The notes under the pieces: model-generated
Told to the model about the DNA's origin: nothing
The model's database searches: none
What the model saw: the letters and a program-made list of their open reading frames with translations, nothing else
Shown here: in pieces, positions 6,774-13,391 of the stretch
Numbering within the stretch: position 1 is the stretch's first letter
Layout of the letters: every line of letters begins with the position of its first letter
Position numbers and translations under genes: made by a program
Origin: an uncultured Eubacterium sp.
GTDB taxonomy: Bacteria > Bacillota > Clostridia > Oscillospirales > CAG-272
Direction: 5' to 3'
Length of the DNA: 13,707 nucleotides
NCBI GenBank assembly: GCA_900544285.1
Contig: UQUT01000026.1
Span: 1 to 13,707, forward strand

Positions 6774-7595
6774 ATGTCAATGTTCACTTGCCCCGTCTGC
6801 GGGCAGAGACTCGAAAAAGAGGGCGCGCAGATGAAGTGTCCTTCCGGTCACAGCTATGATATTTCCCGCAGGGGATATGTGAATCTGCTGATGTCGCAGG
6901 CGTCGTCAAAAAAGCGTCACGGAGACGACGGCGAAATGGTTTCCGCGCGGACGAGGTTTCTCTCCTCCGGTCATTATGACCGTCTGCGTGACGAGATTTC
7001 CCTCATAGCGGCGGGGCTTATCCCGCAGGGCGGAACAATAGTCGACGTCGGTTGCGGCGAATGCTATTACACGGAGCACCTTGCAAAAACGCTCTCGGAA
7101 AAGAACATCCCGTGCGATATTTACGGCATCGACATCTCAAAGAAAGCTCTCGACGCCGCCGGAAAGCGGAACTGCGGAGTATCGCTCGCCGTCGCAAGCG
7201 CGTTTTCTCTCCCGATTGCGGACGAATCGGCAGACCTGATTCTGAACCTTTTCGCTCCGCACGAGCCGAAGGAATTCGGAAGGATTGCCGCGCCCGGCGC
7301 AAAGATGATAAGGGTGTTCCCTCTCAGGCGTCACCTCTGGGGGCTGAAGGAGACCGTCTATGACGTGCCATACGAAAATGTCATTGACACGCTTGACTTT
7401 CCGGGTTTTACACTTCTGTATAAAACAGAGCTTGCATACAACATTCACCTCTCGTCAAACGGACAGATAATCGACCTTTTCTCAATGACGCCCTACTGCT
7501 ATAAAACCTCCGAAAAGGACAGAAAAAAGCTGGACGCGCTCTCCTCTCTCGATACCGGAGTTGAATTTTGCATTGCCGTTTACGAAAAGATTTGA
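6774..7595 (+). CDS. rlmA: RlmA-type 23S rRNA (guanine-N1) methyltransferase
   Basis: A 273-aa SAM-dependent methyltransferase with an N-terminal zinc ribbon: CPVC (C6, C9) and CPSGH (C22, H26), followed by the SYDISRRGYVNLL block diagnostic of the RlmA/RrmA/TlrB family. The SAM-binding motif I is VDVGCG (90-95), and a later acidic turn is GIDISKKAL. NLFAPHEPKEFGRI matches the family's active-site region. RlmA enzymes methylate N1 of G745 (Gram-negative) or G748 (Gram-positive TlrB/RlmAII) in helix 35 of 23S rRNA, near the macrolide binding site; by lineage G748 is more likely. AAAGGAG lies 7 nt before the ATG. The promoter of the next gene begins at its stop codon. Confidence 0.87.
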   Translation: MSMFTCPVCGQRLEKEGAQMKCPSGHSYDISRRGYVNLLMSQASSKKRHGDDGEMVSARTRFLSSGHYDRLRDEISLIAAGLIPQGGTIVDVGCGECYYTEHLAKTLSEKNIPCDIYGIDISKKALDAAGKRNCGVSLAVASAFSLPIADESADLILNLFAPHEPKEFGRIAAPGAKMIRVFPLRRHLWGLKETVYDVPYENVIDTLDFPGFTLLYKTELAYNIHLSSNGQIIDLFSMTPYCYKTSEKDRKKLDALSSLDTGVEFCIAVYEKI

Positions 7596-7624
7596 TTGAC
7601 ACAGCGGACTTATAATGATATAAT
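7596..7624 (+). promoter_or_regulatory. Perfect sigma-A promoter of the amidase gene
   Basis: TTGACA (7596-7601) starts on the base after the rlmA stop codon and is followed by a 17-bp spacer and TATAAT (7619-7624). The expected start is near 7631, giving a short leader with AAAGGAGG at 7642-7649, 5 nt before the ATG. Promoter and ribosome binding site are both near-optimal, so strong constitutive expression is likely. Confidence 0.88.
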
Positions 7625-7654
7625 ATTAGTTGTATTTCCGGAAAGGAGGCGCAT

Positions 7655-8446
7655 ATGAAGAAAAACAAAAGCTTCAGAGAAAGCGGCAGGGGCGAATCTG
7701 TCGGCTTTTTCAGAGTTCTGGGGCTGACAATAATCATAGTCGCCGTGGTTTTTCTCATAACTCTTACATCATCCTCCGAAAGGCAGGAAGAGACGACGAC
7801 CGGTTCTCAGGCTCCGACCCAGACCACGCCCGTGACCGAAACCACCCCAATCCGGACAACGACAGAGTCCGCGCCCATCATCACAACAACGACAATTCCC
7901 CCGCAGACGACGACCGCCCCCTCCCTCGTCCCGACAAACAAAGAGATGAAGAAGCTGATAGAAGAAAAATATCTCCCCATAAATCCTCATTCGCGCGTCG
8001 GCGAGCTCCGCATCGCAACAAAGCAAATCGTCATTCATTATGTTGCAAACGCGGGATCAAGCGCGGAAAACAACTGGAAATATTTCAAGAATTCCGGCGT
8101 CAACGCAAGCTCAAATTTCATCGTCGGTCTTGACGGCGAAATCATCCAGTGCATGCCGATAAACGAGGTGGCTTATCACGCCGGCAATAAAGATGTCAAC
8201 TACAATTCTATCGGAATTGAGGTCTGCCATCCGGACGCCGACGGAAAATTCTCCAAAGCTACATATCAGTCGCTTATAAAGCTCGTTTCGTGGCTTTGCA
8301 AAAAATACGGAATATCAAGAAAAAATGTAATCCGTCATTATGACGTGACAAAGAAGCTGTGTCCTCTTTATTATGCCGGCGAGCCCGGAAGCGAAGGCTA
8401 TCGTCGCTGGGAGGAGCTCCGCGACGACATCATTTTTGATAGCTGA
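7655..8446 (+). CDS. Membrane-anchored N-acetylmuramoyl-L-alanine amidase (Amidase_2)
   Basis: A 263-aa protein with a cytoplasmic basic N-terminus, one membrane helix at about 17-38, a Thr/Pro-rich spacer (about 43-92, with TTT and TTTT runs) and an amidase_2 domain (about 110-255). Zinc ligands and catalytic residues are visible: H128 in IVIHYV, the SNFIVGLDGEI block, E189 in GIEVCHP, H228 in IRHYDV and C236 in KKLCP. The family cleaves the bond between MurNAc and L-Ala of peptidoglycan. The anchor and flexible linker suggest action in the wall near the outer membrane face, in turnover or sporulation or division; there is no obvious phage context. The Thr-rich linker could be O-glycosylated, which is inference. 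It ends before a strong bidirectional terminator. Confidence 0.9.
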   Translation: MKKNKSFRESGRGESVGFFRVLGLTIIIVAVVFLITLTSSSERQEETTTGSQAPTQTTPVTETTPIRTTTESAPIITTTTIPPQTTTAPSLVPTNKEMKKLIEEKYLPINPHSRVGELRIATKQIVIHYVANAGSSAENNWKYFKNSGVNASSNFIVGLDGEIIQCMPINEVAYHAGNKDVNYNSIGIEVCHPDADGKFSKATYQSLIKLVSWLCKKYGISRKNVIRHYDVTKKLCPLYYAGEPGSEGYRRWEELRDDIIFDS

Positions 8447-8478
8447 CGCCCGAATTATCAGGTTTTATACAAGAATAT

Positions 8479-8514
8479 AAAACGCTCATTTTCCGATCGG
8501 AAAATGAGCGTTTT
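8479..8514. terminator. Bidirectional terminator, 36-bp perfect palindrome
   Basis: Arms 8479-8496 and 8497-8514 are perfectly complementary over 18 bp, centred on GATC. The palindrome starts with AAAA and ends with TTTT, so both strands carry a U tail; the plus strand continues as TTTTTGTTTTATTTT. It lies between the convergent amidase (ends 8446) and dut (stop 8519) and serves both. A second inverted repeat TTTTATA/TATAAAA (8463-8482) overlaps its left side. Confidence 0.9.
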
Positions 8515-8518
8515 TGTT

Positions 8519-8965
8519 TTATTTTGTTCCCGTCGAGCCGAAGCCTCCGGCTCCCCGTCCTGTTTCGTCAAGGTTGTCGCACTCTTCAAAATCGGCTCTG
8601 ATATAGGGTGCGATAACAAGCTGCGCAATTCTCTCTCCCGCCGCTATTGTCTGCGGCTCGGACGAATGATTGTGAAGCGAAACCTTTATCTCACCGCGAT
8701 AGTCCGAATCTATAACGCCGACCTTGTTTGCCGGCGCAATTCCGCGCTTTGTGGCAAGTCCGCTTCTCGCATACACAAGTCCGACAAGCCCGTCCGGAAT
8801 CTGAGCGGCAATTCCCGTGCCTATCATGACCGTATCTCCCGGCGCGATTGTGACGCCATCCGCTGTCGCGGCATAGAGGTCTGCGCCCGCAGCGCACTCG
8901 CTCGAATAAACGGGGACTTTTGCAAGCGAGCTTAATTTTTTGAGTTTGACTTTTTCCGTTTTCAT
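8519..8965 (-). CDS. dut: dUTP diphosphatase (trimeric dUTPase)
   Basis: A 148-aa protein with all five conserved dUTPase motifs: AGADLYA (I), YARSGLATKRG (II), NKVGVIDSDYRGEIKVSLHN (III, with the catalytic Asp), GERIAQLVI (IV) and RGAGGFGSTG (V, the C-terminal arm closing over the nucleotide). It hydrolyses dUTP to dUMP and pyrophosphate, keeping uracil out of DNA and feeding thymidylate synthesis. The ATG at 8965 is chosen with GAGG 10 nt upstream; a TTG at 8971 would leave only 4 nt of spacing. It lies 57 bp after the GH78-like gene with no terminator between them, so it may be read from that transcript. Phage also carry dut, but nothing around it suggests a prophage. Confidence 0.95.
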   Translation of the reverse strand: MKTEKVKLKKLSSLAKVPVYSSECAAGADLYAATADGVTIAPGDTVMIGTGIAAQIPDGLVGLVYARSGLATKRGIAPANKVGVIDSDYRGEIKVSLHNHSSEPQTIAAGERIAQLVIAPYIRADFEECDNLDETGRGAGGFGSTGTK

Positions 8966-9021
8966 TTTCAAATTTCCTCTCGGTTTCCTGTTTTTCCTTG
9001 TGTTACGGACGTTTTCGGATG

Positions 9022-11064
9022 TTATACAATGGTATATTTTATTCCGTCCGGTATGATTATTTCGGCTTGTCTGCCCTTTTCCATGTTGACCGTTATATAG
9101 CCGTATGGGGTCGGTATGCTTATGTTTGCGCTGTCAAGTCCATAGAGATGTGGGGAGAGCTTTATCTCCTCAAACCCCGGACGGACGATTTCAAGTCCCG
9201 CCAGCATCACCGGAAGATAATATGCGGGAGCACACGCTCCGCCATAGCCGAAGCTGTCTCCTTCCCATTCCGCGCCGATACCGTTGCGGCATTTTTCCGA
9301 AAATCCCGCCCATCTGCGGATGAGCTTCATTCCGTACTTTTCAAGCAGTCCGTACTTGCGGAGAGCTTCGAGCAAATAGAACGAAAAGGCGGGGCTGACG
9401 TCGCACAGCGCTTTATCGGACGCCGCTCTTACGACAAGCTGCTTTGCAAATGCACTGTCACAGAGCCCGTAGACAGCGGCGGCTGTCGCCGCGTGCCTTG
9501 TATAAAATTTCTTTGCCGGATTTTTCGGATGATTTCCGGTTTTCCCATCCTTCGTCGGCAAGCCCGCAAGGCAAAGCTGACGCTGCCTGTCGATAAAAGC
9601 GGTTTCAAAGCCTTTTCTGACAGCGTCCGCGCGGAGCCTGTACGCCGTGCGGAGCTTATTGTTTCCGCGTTCAGCATATATTTTTGACGCTATGTCAAGT
9701 GCTCCGTAATATGCAGCTGTGACAAATGCCTGACCGAGCGCTTTCGGAGGATTTTCAAGCGAATAACCGCCGACCTTCATTCTGTCGACGGGCGCAAAAT
9801 CCGGCGGCGTTTCGATTATCTTCGCGTCCGAAAGGTATGTATCGAATTTTGAAAGAAGCGTTTCCGTTGATCTTTCGGTAAGCGGAAAGATGCTTTCGTC
9901 TCCCGTGTAAACGTAATAATCCCAAATCATCGGCAGAAGCGACAGAATTCCCGCGGAATTTCCCGTCTCGCCCCGCGAGTTTACAATCCTTTCGGAGAGT
10001 CTTAAAATATCTGCGCGAGCAAGCGCCGTATCGCCGAAGGCAATCTGCGAAAAGAGTGCCTCCGCTCTTATGTCAGCCGCGCGGGAAACAAATTTCTTTG
10101 TCGACGGGCTGTCGCAATATATATCGCGGCGACAGTTTTCAAGCGTCCCGACGCAGTTTTTCCATATGTCGCAGAGCTGTTCGTCGGAACACGAAAATGA
10201 CGCCTTTCTCACCGTCGGATAAGCCGAGCGGATAAGGTGCGCACCGAAGACCTTCACGTCCCCGCTGCCGTTATTTGTGACGTTGACTATCATTTTTGAA
10301 ACGCCCGTAAACTGCGTTGAAACATAATCTATCCTGCCGTAAGCATGGATTCTTTCAGTTCTCGCCTCCGATTCTTCCCCCTCGGCAAGCTCAAGCGCTA
10401 TCTCATAATCCTCGCCGTCCGCGGAGAAGGCGGAAAAGGCGGTATACATCGCGGGAAATGCCACGCAGAACTGCGAAACCGAGCGCTTCGGGCAAACATA
10501 CATTTTCTGGTGTTCCGGCTCGATTATCTGCTCAAAAAGCGGCAACGTCTGCGATTTTGCAAGTGCGGCGGGATAATGCACCTCAACAGCCTTTTCCCAT
10601 TCGCAGGGAGCGAGGGTGAAGTCCGTTTCCGTGTCGCTTGTGTGCGACGGAAGGTATCTTATATCCCATTTTTCATCCGTGAAAATGCTTTCCAGCGTTC
10701 CGTCATCATATTCTATATCGCAGGAGAGGATAAAGCCGCCGACGCCGTGAGTGCTTTCGGTCTCGCTCTGCGCGCCCTTTCGGACAATCGCGCTTATCTC
10801 GAGCGTATCGGGCGCGGAGGAAAGCTCATATTCCGAATAAAAGCTCATTTCATCCGTCGGATATGACGGCCCCGACCCGACAAACGCTCCGTTCACCCAG
10901 AGCTTATAGACCGTATCGGCAGAGACCTGAATTTTAAGCGCTACAGCCGTTTTCATTAGCCTGTAAGCCTTTGATATCTCCGCGACGCAATATCCGTCGT
11001 GAGCTGATATCCCGCTCTCGTGGGCACTTTCGTCAAGCCATATCCATTTTGCCTCGGACAGCAT
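9022..11064 (-). CDS. GH78-like alpha-L-rhamnosidase-related protein, active site degenerate
   Basis: A 680-aa protein without a signal peptide. The N-terminal part (about 1-280) is made of beta-sandwich modules (AKWIWLDES, then YKLWVNGAFVGSGPS, as in bacterial rhamnosidase N domains). The (alpha/alpha)6 region lies at about 295-625, followed by a C-terminal beta domain (IKLSPHLYGLDSANISIPTPYG). The order and the segment CRRDIYCDSPS match GH78. In characterised GH78 enzymes the motif is DCPxRExxGWxGD with a general acid Glu five residues after the first Asp; here that position is Lys (D318, K323) and GWxGD is replaced by VSRAAD. A later WEG (E601) keeps a possible general base. It may therefore be inactive, differently specific or a binding protein. 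The ATG at 11064 is preceded by GAGGAGGGG; an upstream ATG at 11199 lacks a ribosome binding site. Confidence 0.75.
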   Translation of the reverse strand: MLSEAKWIWLDESAHESGISAHDGYCVAEISKAYRLMKTAVALKIQVSADTVYKLWVNGAFVGSGPSYPTDEMSFYSEYELSSAPDTLEISAIVRKGAQSETESTHGVGGFILSCDIEYDDGTLESIFTDEKWDIRYLPSHTSDTETDFTLAPCEWEKAVEVHYPAALAKSQTLPLFEQIIEPEHQKMYVCPKRSVSQFCVAFPAMYTAFSAFSADGEDYEIALELAEGEESEARTERIHAYGRIDYVSTQFTGVSKMIVNVTNNGSGDVKVFGAHLIRSAYPTVRKASFSCSDEQLCDIWKNCVGTLENCRRDIYCDSPSTKKFVSRAADIRAEALFSQIAFGDTALARADILRLSERIVNSRGETGNSAGILSLLPMIWDYYVYTGDESIFPLTERSTETLLSKFDTYLSDAKIIETPPDFAPVDRMKVGGYSLENPPKALGQAFVTAAYYGALDIASKIYAERGNNKLRTAYRLRADAVRKGFETAFIDRQRQLCLAGLPTKDGKTGNHPKNPAKKFYTRHAATAAAVYGLCDSAFAKQLVVRAASDKALCDVSPAFSFYLLEALRKYGLLEKYGMKLIRRWAGFSEKCRNGIGAEWEGDSFGYGGACAPAYYLPVMLAGLEIVRPGFEEIKLSPHLYGLDSANISIPTPYGYITVNMEKGRQAEIIIPDGIKYTIV

Positions 11065-11110
11065 ACACTCCCCTCCTCTCTTATCTTTAATTAAAAATAC
11101 GCGCAAGATT

Positions 11111-11139
11111 ACTTTACCGCAAAACCCGCCGTTTGTCAA
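11111..11139 (-). promoter_or_regulatory. Proximal promoter of the GH78-like gene
   Basis: TTGACA (11139-11134), a 17-bp spacer and TAAAGT (11116-11111), about 47 bp before the ATG. The -35 overlaps the inverted repeat at 11138-11157. Confidence 0.55.
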
Positions 11140-11157
11140 TATCGGGAGAGCGATATT
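11138..11157. promoter_or_regulatory. Inverted repeat overlapping a -35 box (candidate operator)
   Basis: AATATCG (11138-11144) and CGATATT (11151-11157) form a perfect 7-bp dyad around GGAGAG. It overlaps the end of the -35 hexamer of the proximal promoter and lies downstream of the distal one, a good site for a repressor. No regulator is encoded nearby. Confidence 0.4.
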
Positions 11158-11177
11158 TTCCGTCCGACGCGATTTTA

Positions 11178-11192
11178 AGCGCCCGCGGCGCT
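11178..11192. repeat. GC-rich hairpin in the GH78 leader
   Basis: AGCGCC and GGCGCT (6-bp arms, 3-nt loop) lie in the leader that a transcript from the distal promoter would carry. No good T tract follows, so a terminator function is weakly supported. Confidence 0.3.
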
Positions 11193-11243
11193 CCGACATT
11201 TCATTGCGGATGCCGCTGCGCGCATCGACCGTTTTCCCCGTAA

Positions 11244-11273
11244 ATTATATCAGAGAAATGAGTAAAATGTCAA
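11244..11273 (-). promoter_or_regulatory. Distal promoter toward the GH78-like gene
   Basis: TTGACA (11273-11268), an 18-bp spacer and TATAAT (11249-11244): both hexamers perfect. A transcript from it would have a leader of roughly 170 nt before the ATG at 11064, including the GC-rich hairpin and the AATATCG dyad. Confidence 0.65.
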
Positions 11274-11280
11274 CATGGGC

Positions 11281-11309
11281 TTGTAAAACCGACGGCGAAG
11301 TGGTAAAAT
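11281..11309 (+). promoter_or_regulatory. Promoter of the serine hydrolase gene
   Basis: TTGTAA (11281-11286), a 17-bp spacer and TAAAAT (11304-11309), 29 bp ahead of the ATG. It sits 8 bp from the -35 box of the divergent distal promoter, so the two may interfere. Confidence 0.6.
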
Positions 11310-11338
11310 AAAGTAAAGACTCTGAAAAGGAGAATTTT

Positions 11339-13090
11339 ATGGGCATAACTTACCCTTCAAAAGCGTTGGAATATATAAAAAGGCTGACTGACACCAGAGT
11401 GCCGACAGAATCCATGACAGAGGTGCCCGTGCACAAAATCGAGCCGAAAAACTCAGCAACCGAGCAGCCCTTTGAGCGGGCAAAACCGGAAAGCGTCGGA
11501 ATTCCGTCGTCACGCATTGCGGAGTTTCTCCGCGAGCTTTATGAGAACCGCTACCTCGACATGCACGGCGTCACAATCATAAAGGACGGCAAGCTCATTG
11601 CTCAGGCGATGTTCGGACCATACGAAGCAGACCTTCCGCAGACAACCTTTTCCGAATGTAAGAGCGTTATTTCCCTTGCCATCGGAATTCTTATCGGCGA
11701 GAAGCGCCTTTCGCTTGACGAAAAGGTGGTCGACATAATAGACGATATCAACGCAATCACAAAAAAACGTTACGAGAAGCTGACGGTTGAAGGACTGCTG
11801 ACAATGCGCTCAAGCTCGTGCTTCAACGAGATAGGCGCGGTAATCGAGGAGGACTGGGAAAAGGAATTCTTCACGCTTGTTCCCTTCGGAACAATAGGAA
11901 AGACGTTTTTCTATAACAGTCTCAATACTTATATGCTCGCCTGCATTGTCCGCCGCAAAAGCGGCATGACGGTGACCGAATATCTTCGTCCGCGGCTTTT
12001 CGAGCCGCTCGGCATAAAAAATATCTTCTGGGAAAAAAGTCCGTCCGGCACGGAATGCGGCGGCTGGGGACTTTATATTCTTCCGGAGGACATGGCAAAG
12101 CTCGGTCAGCTCGCGCTTGACGGCGGCGTATGGAACGGAAAACAGCTCGTTCCGAAAGGATATATAAAGCTCGCGACAAAGGCTCATGCCAAAGTTCCTG
12201 AGGATTATGGCGACTTTGATTACGGCTATCAGATATGGGTCGGGCGCAATTCGGATTCGTTCCTCTATAACGGACTTTTCGGTCAGAACATGATGTGCTT
12301 CCGCAACACAAAAACGATTGTTACGGCAAACGCCGGCAACTGCGAATTCTTCCAGCAGTCGCCCTTCTGCCGCATATGCGAAAAATATTTCTCATCCGAA
12401 GAGCCGGGCGTCACCGTCCGCGAGGACACGCCGTCCCTTCCGGAGATGATAAAGCGTCTCAAAAAGAAGGACTTCCGCACAGAAGGGCTTTTTGCCGTCC
12501 GCAGAGACAAAAAGCTCGCCGAAGATATGCGCGAAAAGCTGGACGGCAGGTTCTGCATTCTTCCCGAAGACAAAAAGACGACGATAAGCATTTTCCCCGT
12601 CGCGCTTCAGGTCTGCGGAAACACATACGGCAAGGGTCTTGAAAAAATCGGTTTTGAAACAAAAGACGGGAAATTTATTGTTTCGTTCTTCGAGGGAGAC
12701 GACATCATCTCCGTGCCCGTCGGCTTTTCGGATTACGAAAAATCGGAGCTTTGTCTCGGCAACCGCATAAAATTCAAGGTTGCCGCGCATGGCAGGTTTG
12801 CGGAAAACGAGGATTATCTTCCCGTTCTGAAGCTGAAGTTCGACTTTATCGAAACGCCGTGCTCAAAGACCGTAAAACTGATTTTTGATGGCGACCGCGT
12901 ATGTTATACGCAGGAGGAATTCCCCGGCGCGAAGTTTATAAAATACGGCATAAACTTCATTTCAGACAACTTCCTCTCAAAGGGCATTTTCGGGAAGATG
13001 AGTCTTGACGAAAAATTCTCGGACGCCGAATATCTCGCATACAAGGCGGAAGCAAAGCTCTCCGCAAGAGCAGACTTCAATCTCGTCTGA
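11339..13090 (+). CDS. Beta-lactamase-fold serine hydrolase (class C-related), with C-terminal extension
   Basis: A 583-aa protein without a signal peptide. Residues about 50-345 have the serine beta-lactamase/penicillin-binding fold of the PF00144 group: nucleophile S105 and K108 in SECK, Y192 in YNSLN, and NGLFGQ (311-316) in place of the KTG-type strand. DMAKLGQLALDGGVWNGKQL is typical of this group. These proteins are esterases, transesterases or D-amino-acid peptidases rather than true beta-lactamases; the substrate is unknown. Residues about 365-583 form a second, mostly beta domain that I do not recognise. AGGAG lies 6 nt before the ATG. It is divergent from the GH78-like gene and may belong with it in carbohydrate ester or sugar processing, which is inference. 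It ends at a terminator hairpin. Confidence 0.85.
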   Translation: MGITYPSKALEYIKRLTDTRVPTESMTEVPVHKIEPKNSATEQPFERAKPESVGIPSSRIAEFLRELYENRYLDMHGVTIIKDGKLIAQAMFGPYEADLPQTTFSECKSVISLAIGILIGEKRLSLDEKVVDIIDDINAITKKRYEKLTVEGLLTMRSSSCFNEIGAVIEEDWEKEFFTLVPFGTIGKTFFYNSLNTYMLACIVRRKSGMTVTEYLRPRLFEPLGIKNIFWEKSPSGTECGGWGLYILPEDMAKLGQLALDGGVWNGKQLVPKGYIKLATKAHAKVPEDYGDFDYGYQIWVGRNSDSFLYNGLFGQNMMCFRNTKTIVTANAGNCEFFQQSPFCRICEKYFSSEEPGVTVREDTPSLPEMIKRLKKKDFRTEGLFAVRRDKKLAEDMREKLDGRFCILPEDKKTTISIFPVALQVCGNTYGKGLEKIGFETKDGKFIVSFFEGDDIISVPVGFSDYEKSELCLGNRIKFKVAAHGRFAENEDYLPVLKLKFDFIETPCSKTVKLIFDGDRVCYTQEEFPGAKFIKYGINFISDNFLSKGIFGKMSLDEKFSDAEYLAYKAEAKLSARADFNLV

Positions 13091-13104
13091 AAAATGAATA
13101 AAAG

Positions 13105-13147
13105 CCTTCCGTTTCGGTTAGCCTTAAACCGAAAGGAAGGTTTTTTT
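13105..13147 (+). terminator. Terminator hairpin that also contains the next gene's ribosome binding site
   Basis: CCTTCC (13105-13110) and TTTCGGTT (13112-13119) pair with AACCGAAA (13127-13134) and GGAAGG (13135-13140), one bulged G, 7-nt loop, then seven T (13141-13147). It has the form of a strong intrinsic terminator for the serine hydrolase. The 3' arm GGAAGG is also the only ribosome binding site for the ATG at 13148, which follows the T run directly. Confidence 0.8.
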
Positions 13148-13363
13148 ATGGACAAAAAAGACAAATATCTGATTAAAAATACGACCCGTGCCGAGCGCGA
13201 GGAAATTGTCCGTCGGTCGCTCGGCGGCGACGGTTGCTCCGGCTGTGCCGGCTGCGAAGGCGTCGGCTGCGGCGACGCTTTTGAGATGTACAAGGACTAT
13301 ATCGAGGGCAGAAAAGAGCTCTCGGAAATAAACAAAACAGTCAAAGGCGGCTCCGTCACCTGA
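13148..13363 (+). CDS. Small Cys-rich protein of unknown function
   Basis: A 71-aa soluble protein. The N-terminal half is charged and helical (about 3-25, with TTRAEREEIVRRSL), the middle holds a Cys cluster C30-x2-C33-x2-C36-x4-C41 rich in Gly, and the rest (about 44-71) is helical with FEMYKDYIEGRKELSEIN. The Cys spacing could bind zinc or an iron-sulfur cluster; that is inference. I do not recognise a named family, although short proteins with a similar KYLIKNTTxExR start and MYKDYIEGxxEL end seem familiar from Clostridia. The ATG at 13148 has GGAAGG 7 nt upstream. An in-frame ATG at 13094, three bases after the previous stop, would add 18 residues translated from the hairpin and lacks a ribosome binding site. 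It is flanked by hairpins on both sides. Confidence 0.7.
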   Translation: MDKKDKYLIKNTTRAEREEIVRRSLGGDGCSGCAGCEGVGCGDAFEMYKDYIEGRKELSEINKTVKGGSVT

Positions 13364-13391
13364 CCTACTTTTCTTTGAAAAGAAAAGTAGG
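13364..13391. repeat. Perfect 13-bp inverted repeat at the edge of the repeat array
   Basis: CCTACTTTTCTTT (13364-13376) and AAAGAAAAGTAGG (13379-13391) flank a 2-nt loop, starting on the base after the TGA of the small Cys-rich gene. No T tract follows. Later repeat units keep only the right arm in altered form, so this is the complete, probably founding, end of the array. Confidence 0.85.

Noticed and set aside
8998..9687. 229-codon open frame on the plus strand
   Set aside because: Antisense to the GH78-like gene; composition is that of a shadow frame.
11065..11199. 45-residue N-terminal extension of the GH78-like protein
   Set aside because: The extension is basic and low in family resemblance, lacks a ribosome binding site and covers the promoter region, whereas the ATG at 11064 has a strong site.
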